Assembly (NCBI GenBank): GCA_905371275.1
Contig: CAJPLH010000062.1
Span: 1 to 10,343 of the forward strand
Source of the DNA: Prevotellaceae bacterium
Lineage (GTDB): Bacteria; Bacteroidota; Bacteroidia; Bacteroidales; Bacteroidaceae
Reading direction: 5' to 3'
DNA length: 10,343 bases
The first letter of the stretch is position 1. The number at the start of each line of letters is the position of its first letter. The translations under genes and the position numbers were made by a program. Shown in pieces: positions 6,669 through 10,343 of this stretch. The notes under the pieces are model-generated. The model was not told where the DNA came from. It was given only the letters and a program-made list of their open reading frames with translations, and made no database searches.

Positions 6669-6704
6669 GATGCAGCGCGATGCAACATCTGCGCTGCGTT
6701 TTTC
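6669..6704 (+). terminator. Intrinsic terminator after the ftsB-like gene
   Basis: GCAGCGC (6672-6678) pairs with GCGCTGC (6691-6697), and ATG (6680-6682) can pair with CAT (6686-6688) inside the loop. The stem is followed directly by GTTTTTC. This is a good factor-independent terminator. Unusually, the next start codon lies only 13 nt after it (6717), with no promoter visible in between. Confidence 0.85.
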
Positions 6705-6716
6705 TATTCTTTCTCT

Positions 6717-7118
6717 ATGATGAAATCTCTTTCTCCACTGCAAAATGCCATCTCAGTGATGGGTGGTGTGCTACTCGTTGTTGGCGCAATTCTGCCACTT
6801 GTTGAGGCCTTGGCTGAATATGCTCCCTATATTTTCACGCTTGGAGCACTGTCTTTTGGTGGTACTCAACTATTGCAACGATATGAAGGACAAAATGTGG
6901 TCATTCGTCGTTTGCGTCGTCAAGAAGTCCTTGGGGCTTTCTTGTTGATGGTGAGTGCTGTGTTGATGCTTGTTAGTACTTTCCACTTGTTTCCTCTTAA
7001 AGGGGGAGAATGGAAAGTGTGTCTCACGATTGCCGTGGTGTTCGAATTATATACTGCTTTCAGGCTTCCTCAAGAATTAGAGAAAGAAGCGCGTCAAAAC
7101 CAGCAAAAAAAGGACTAA
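6717..7118 (+). CDS. Small four-helix membrane protein of unknown function
   Basis: I do not recognise a named family. The 133-residue protein has four predicted membrane helices: about residues 11-33, 36-54, 70-92 and 99-116. A positively charged loop lies between helices 2 and 3 (RYEGQNVVIRRLRRQE), and the tail is strongly charged (LEKEARQNQQKKD). No enzyme motif is visible. It begins just after a terminator, so its transcription must depend on read-through or on an unrecognised promoter upstream. Its place behind an ftsB-like gene gives a loose hint at a cell-envelope role. Two adjacent ATGs (6717, 6720) could start it. Confidence 0.75.
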   Translation: MMKSLSPLQNAISVMGGVLLVVGAILPLVEALAEYAPYIFTLGALSFGGTQLLQRYEGQNVVIRRLRRQEVLGAFLLMVSAVLMLVSTFHLFPLKGGEWKVCLTIAVVFELYTAFRLPQELEKEARQNQQKKD

Positions 7119-7122
7119 AACC

Positions 7123-7153
7123 TTGTTGAATTCCGCAATTTGTTGTATTTTTG
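7123..7153 (+). promoter_or_regulatory. Bacteroidetes-type promoter for the exported mini-protein gene
   Basis: TTG at 7123-7125 (part of TTGTTG) is followed after 20 nt by TATTTTTG at 7146-7153, an exact match to the -7 consensus TAnnTTTG. The predicted start of transcription is near 7160, giving a leader of about 20 nt before the ATG at 7180. This is the best promoter in the window. Confidence 0.65.
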
Positions 7154-7179
7154 CCATAACTACTTAGCATTTAACGCCT

Positions 7180-7572
7180 ATGCAACAACATATACTCCGC
7201 ATTTATATCGCTCTTTTCTTCGCAAGTAGTTTTGTTTTGTCAGCTGCGGCAAAGGAAAGTGTGCAGAATTATCCCTCCAGCGATAGGTCTTCTTTGATTG
7301 CAGGAGCAAATCCGATGGATGTTTCTCCCGTTGCAGAAATTCCTATGTCAATGGAAACTTCTAGTATGGATGAAATCGCCATTACTGTCCGTGGCAATCA
7401 ACTTCGAGTGCAGCGCGCTGATGGACTTTCGTTGTCGGTTTACAACATCACTGGTGTGAAAGTTGCAGCGCACCGTGTGGATGGTGATGATTTCTCCCTC
7501 ACGCTCAACGTGGAGCGCGGTATCTACATCGTGAAGGTGGGAAAGGTGGTGCGTCGCATCACTATTGCTTAG
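7180..7572 (+). CDS. Small exported protein with T9SS-tail-like C-terminal domain
   Basis: The 130-residue product starts with a clear Sec signal peptide (charged start, hydrophobic core about 7-20, likely cleavage after the SAAA stretch near 24). A low-complexity linker rich in Ser, Pro and Met follows (about 25-64). Residues 66-130 look like a small beta-sandwich resembling the C-terminal sorting tail of T9SS cargo: a strand pattern ITVRGNQLRVQ, then LSLSVYNITGVKV, then a RGIYIVKVG strand and a final basic strand RRITIA. In typical T9SS cargo this tail follows a large passenger domain; here there is none. It may be a stub, a decoy or accessory factor, or a free-standing adhesive domain. It has its own promoter and is followed by a strong terminator. 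The stop is TAG. Confidence 0.75.
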   Translation: MQQHILRIYIALFFASSFVLSAAAKESVQNYPSSDRSSLIAGANPMDVSPVAEIPMSMETSSMDEIAITVRGNQLRVQRADGLSLSVYNITGVKVAAHRVDGDDFSLTLNVERGIYIVKVGKVVRRITIA

Positions 7573-7595
7573 TCCTCTTATTTAATGAGGTTATT

Positions 7596-7640
7596 AACAT
7601 CTTCAGATGATATTGATGTTCTGAAGTCTTTAGAACAATA
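7596..7640. repeat. Overlapping inverted repeats past the exported-protein gene
   Basis: Three short complementary pairs overlap here: AACATC (7596-7601) with GATGTT (7615-7620), CTTCAG (7601-7606) with CTGAAG (7621-7626), and GTTCT with AGAAC just downstream. They cannot all form together. They sit in the transcript 3' end before the main terminator. This may be a stabilising 3' structure or chance in AT-rich sequence. Confidence 0.3.
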
Positions 7641-7658
7641 TAAGTATTTTTGAAAGTA

Positions 7659-7697
7659 AAAGAGGTTGCATCTTACTACACGAGATGCAACCTCTTT
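7659..7697. terminator. Bidirectional terminator between convergent genes
   Basis: A perfect 15-bp stem pairs AAAGAGGTTGCATCT (7659-7673) with AGATGCAACCTCTTT (7683-7697) around a 9-nt loop. The A-rich and T-rich ends supply a T-run on both strands. It separates the plus-strand gene ending at 7572 from the minus-strand gene ending at 7726, so it can terminate both. Confidence 0.88.
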
Positions 7698-7725
7698 CTG
7701 TTGTGATATAAGTGATGGGGAAAGG

Positions 7726-8706
7726 CTAGTGTTGATGTTTTCGCAAAACGAGGTGTTTGATGCTTCGCAATAATTTTCCTAACCAAGTGTAGCGAATGCC
7801 CCAGTCACGAATGGCTTCGGCGAAGAGTTTTTCTATTTCAGGATTTTTTTCTGGTGTGCGGTGCGAAAGTTGGAGAGGGCGCGTGAGGGGCTCACGATCG
7901 TAGCTAAAATGCTGCAACCAACTGCTAGTGGCGCTGAAGTGTGTGCCACCTTGCAAACCAATGTTGCGGATGAGTGTTCGCGCAGGTGTGAGGCACAGTC
8001 CGCCTGCTCGGTAGATAGCGATTTCCCAACAGACATCCCAAGGGATAGGGTCGCGGTCGATGGAGTGAAGGCAGGGAAAATTGCCCCCGTATTGCATAGC
8101 GTCGATGTCGTCGTTGGTGAGACTATCGAGGACTTCTTGGGCAGAAGTGTAGTGTACAAAGTGTTGTTGCCAGCGGTTGCGCCATGTTCCCCAACCCCAA
8201 CCACCCATATGAGGAGTGAAATAGGCTTCGTTGTCCGATTCTGTGAGTTCTGGATGTTCGTCTATCAGATTTAAATGAGTAAATCCCGCCACGTGCATCA
8301 CTTGTGTATCGTCACGATAGAGTTGAAATGCGCGATTCATGTAAGAAAGAAAACCTTGTGCAGTGACAATGTCGTCTTCTAAAACAATAATGGTGTCGTG
8401 TTGCTTGAATACGTGGGAAATCCCCTCAATGATGTTGCGTTCTAAATAGAAATTCTCAGGACGTTCGATGAGATGAATGGCACGGAAAAGATGTTCTTCT
8501 GCATTGCGTGCAGCAAATTCTTTGAGATATTCGCGTAAAGCATTGACCGTGCGCCACGAACTGTTGTCGTGTCCGCCATCGGAAAAGACGTACACTTCTG
8601 TTTCTGGTGCAAGATGATTAGCGGCAAGAGCTTCTAAGGTTCTCTTTGTGTGGTTGAGACGATTGTATACGAAGAGTGCCACAGGGGCAAAGGGAGAATC
8701 AGTCAT
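7726..8706 (-). CDS. GNT-I-like / GT2-like glycosyltransferase
   Basis: This is probably a sugar transferase with a GT-A fold that adds a residue to a surface glycan, using a nucleotide sugar at the cytoplasmic side of the membrane. The 326-residue protein starts with the typical first strand PVALFVYNRLNHTKRTLEAL (8-27), then VYVFSDGG (38-45). The metal-binding acidic motif is VLEDDI (108-113), an EDD of the kind seen in the GNT-I-type enzymes. Residues 170-179 (WGWGTWRNRW) and PWDVCWEIAI (222-231) are further conserved-looking acceptor-side segments. There is no membrane helix; the C-terminus is basic. Its ATG overlaps the stop of the upstream licD reading frame in the form ATGACTGA, so translation is likely coupled to licD. 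Substrate and acceptor cannot be read from sequence. The stop is TAG. Confidence 0.82.
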   Translation of the reverse strand: MTDSPFAPVALFVYNRLNHTKRTLEALAANHLAPETEVYVFSDGGHDNSSWRTVNALREYLKEFAARNAEEHLFRAIHLIERPENFYLERNIIEGISHVFKQHDTIIVLEDDIVTAQGFLSYMNRAFQLYRDDTQVMHVAGFTHLNLIDEHPELTESDNEAYFTPHMGGWGWGTWRNRWQQHFVHYTSAQEVLDSLTNDDIDAMQYGGNFPCLHSIDRDPIPWDVCWEIAIYRAGGLCLTPARTLIRNIGLQGGTHFSATSSWLQHFSYDREPLTRPLQLSHRTPEKNPEIEKLFAEAIRDWGIRYTWLGKLLRSIKHLVLRKHQH

Positions 8707-9514
8707 TTATGGTGAGCTTTGCACTATGAGGGTGGATGTTATCGAGTGGAGGAAGCTGCATATAATTACCAAATTTGCGACGCAGATAAGCATCTGTGTC
8801 TGCTGGTACGGGAACTTCCACACCATCGAACATCGCAGTGGTGAGAGGGAACGTTTCTTGTGGGAGAATCGTGTTGGGATAGGGGATTCCGGGACTATAA
8901 TTGAGGTATTTTGTCGGCCAGAGTTTCGCAACGGCGCGCAAGACTGGGAAAATGAAACGCTCATTGAATCGACGAATGCGTTGCACTTTGCGAAGCAGTT
9001 GTTCTGGAGTGTTGTTGGGATTGTTCATCACCTTGTAAACACGTCCAAAGGTGCGATTAGAAATCCAGAGCTAGGGGAGTGGCATCTTTTCGTAGGGGAA
9101 AATGTCGATGAAAATCCCTTTGAATTGGAAGATGCGGTCGTAGTCGTTGGTTTCCTCCATATAGCTTCGCGTGTCGCGTACTTTTGCAAACTGGAAGAAA
9201 TAACCAGAATCGGTGTCTGGCGTTTGAAGTTTTAGATGCTCAGGCAATTCTTCGGGAAGAATTTTCAGAAGTTTCTCATAATCTTCTCGAAGCATTTCAA
9301 TGTCGAGATCGTCATCCCAAGGAATGTATCCTCCGTGTCGCACACAACCGAGGAGGGTGCCAGAGCAGAGCCAGTATTTCAAATCGTGGCGACGGCAAAT
9401 CTTGTCAATTTCAACAAGCATCTCCGTCATTCTATGTTGCATACGGCGCAGGAGAGAGCCTTCGGGATTGAATCGTTGGCGGAGAGCTTCGTGGTCAATG
9501 GGAGGTTGTGACAT
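8699..9514 (-). pseudogene. licD: LicD-family transferase gene interrupted by an in-frame TAG
   Basis: LicD proteins transfer phosphocholine or a related phospho-alditol group to glycans. The frame spans 271 codons, a normal LicD length, but codon 148 is TAG (9073-9071). Before it lie the N-terminal LicD features: RRMQHRMTEMLVEIDKIC (23-40), the nucleotidyltransferase-like core GTLLGCVRHGG (52-62) with YIPWDDDLDIEML (63-75), and GIFIDIFP (133-140). After it, in the same frame, lie the C-terminal features: GIPYPNTILP, FPLTTAMFDGVEVPVP, and a FGNYMQLPP segment. No base is inserted or deleted, so this is a nonsense codon, not a frameshift. A restart at the GTG/ATG pair at 9031/9028 could give a separate C-terminal piece. 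TAG acts as stop in at least four neighbours, so recoding is unlikely. A sequencing error is possible. The downstream glycosyltransferase is intact. Confidence 0.85.
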
Positions 9515-9584
9515 ATATAATAAGGAGAAAGGATGAGCAATGTCGAAGAGAATGGAAAAAGGAAGGGTGTAGCTGTCGAAGCAG

Positions 9585-10325
9585 TTAGTTTTTCACGCGT
9601 CCCGATTGGATTTTATAATCGTAGGCTCGCTGTCCCTCTTTGCGGAAATCGGCTTGGTAGCGTTCAAGCACGTTGCGAAACACTTCGTCATATTGGGGAA
9701 TGTAGAGATCGTTGTGGGCAAGGGCACGCGAAAGAATCTCTTGTGCCAGTGGGAAAAGCTGATCAAGCTGCGTGGAAGTGCCGCCTTCAAACTGTGAACC
9801 GCTGAAATGTCCTGGAGATACGTTGAGAATTCGATTGGGAGTATCGGCGCGTGAGAGTTCGACATTTACACTTTCGATGAAACTTCTCAGCGCTGCTTTC
9901 GTGGCACCATATACGGCATAGAAGGGCGAACTCAAGAATCCCGCGATACTGACCATAATGGCGCAGGGAAAATCTGCCTTTTGCTGTAAACGATCGTAGA
10001 AATGATGTACGATTCGCAAAGGGGCAAGCGCATTTACCTGAAACGAACTCACGAGATGCGCTTCGTCAATGTCTTTGAAAAGAGCCAAACGCGCAAAACC
10101 TGCCGTGATGAAGAGTCCATCCACGGTAGGAAATTGAGTGAAGATGCTATAATCTTGGTGGGTGAGATCGAATTGTTGTACCCGAAATTTGGGATGGTCT
10201 TGTTCCGCTGTTGGGAGATTTCTATCGACGATCCAAACCGTTTCAGTGTCTTCTTGGGTAGCAAGCAAGTGTGCAAGTGCGAGTCCGATGCCACTTGCGC
10301 CACCTACGATGAGGGGATTGCGCAT
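9585..10325 (-). CDS. Short-chain dehydrogenase/reductase (classical SDR)
   Basis: This is an NAD(P)-dependent oxidoreductase of the classical SDR family. The 246-residue protein has the cofactor motif GGASGIG (8-14), an acidic residue at the end of the second strand (VDRN, D34, hinting at NAD(H)), ITAG (73-76) in place of the usual NNAG, N98, and the catalytic set S126, Y139 and K143 in VSIAGF...YGATK. The PG motif after strand six is present (NVSPGHF, 168-174). It is upstream of licD on the same strand, separated by a 70-nt gap. In other bacteria an SDR near licD can be a ribulose-5-phosphate reductase for CDP-ribitol; that is only one possibility here. The start at 10325 gives a full Rossmann fold; only 18 nt remain before the window edge, so an upstream partner cannot be seen. 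Confidence 0.88.
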   Translation of the reverse strand: MRNPLIVGGASGIGLALAHLLATQEDTETVWIVDRNLPTAEQDHPKFRVQQFDLTHQDYSIFTQFPTVDGLFITAGFARLALFKDIDEAHLVSSFQVNALAPLRIVHHFYDRLQQKADFPCAIMVSIAGFLSSPFYAVYGATKAALRSFIESVNVELSRADTPNRILNVSPGHFSGSQFEGGTSTQLDQLFPLAQEILSRALAHNDLYIPQYDEVFRNVLERYQADFRKEGQRAYDYKIQSGRVKN

Positions 10326-10343
10326 GGATGCGAAGTTTTCTCT

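Noticed and set aside
9026..9075. Frameshift as the cause of the split licD
   Set aside because: The two halves start 483 nt apart, a multiple of three, and the reading continues in frame through the TAG.
8648..9235. 195-codon plus-strand frame opposite licD and the glycosyltransferase
   Set aside because: The opposite strand carries clear LicD and glycosyltransferase motifs; this frame has none.
8699..9514. TAG reassigned to an amino acid (alternative genetic code)
   Set aside because: TAG ends queC, the ftsB-like gene, the exported mini-protein gene and the glycosyltransferase at the expected places.
1..10343. CRISPR array, insertion sequence, tRNA or rRNA
   Set aside because: No regularly spaced repeats, transposase motifs with terminal repeats, or tRNA/rRNA-like sequences were seen on either strand.

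Overview
The window looks like a chromosomal segment of a Bacteroidales bacterium, probably of the Prevotellaceae. The reasons are: the LysRS and GpsA sequences have the Bacteroidales form (LysRS carries an extra C-terminal helical domain); start codons lack Shine-Dalgarno sequences; two intergenic sites match the Bacteroidetes promoter -7 box TAnnTTTG; and one small exported protein ends in a domain resembling a type IX secretion (T9SS) sorting tail. The genus assignment is inference.

Layout. Positions 1-406 hold no convincing gene. They contain an inverted-repeat region, one or two promoter candidates and a potentially structured leader in front of lysS. A plus-strand block then runs from about 407 to 7572: lysS (lysyl-tRNA synthetase), a strong terminator zone, gpsA (glycerol-3-phosphate dehydrogenase), a type II NADH dehydrogenase, queC and queF (two steps of queuosine precursor synthesis), an FtsB/DivIC-like division protein, a terminator, a small four-helix membrane protein, and a promoter driving a 130-residue exported protein with a T9SS-tail-like domain. 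A 15-bp perfect inverted repeat at 7659-7697 separates this block from a minus-strand block. Read in its own direction, that block runs: SDR oxidoreductase (10325-9585), a LicD-family gene interrupted by a single in-frame TAG (9514-8699), and a GNT-I-like/GT2-like glycosyltransferase (8706-7726) whose start overlaps the licD stop by 8 nt.

How the genes fit together. The plus block is mostly housekeeping: translation, phospholipid precursor supply, respiratory NADH oxidation, tRNA modification and division. The minus block looks like part of a cell-surface glycan decoration locus: LicD proteins transfer phosphocholine or phospho-alditols to glycans, the glycosyltransferase would extend the glycan, and the SDR could make or modify a sugar or alditol precursor. 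The locus probably continues beyond the right edge.

Most worth a second look: the nonsense-interrupted licD in an otherwise intact operon, the stand-alone T9SS-tail-like mini-protein, and the potential structured RNA leaders before lysS and queC. I found no CRISPR array, insertion sequence, tRNA or rRNA, and no clear evidence of a wholly new multi-gene system.
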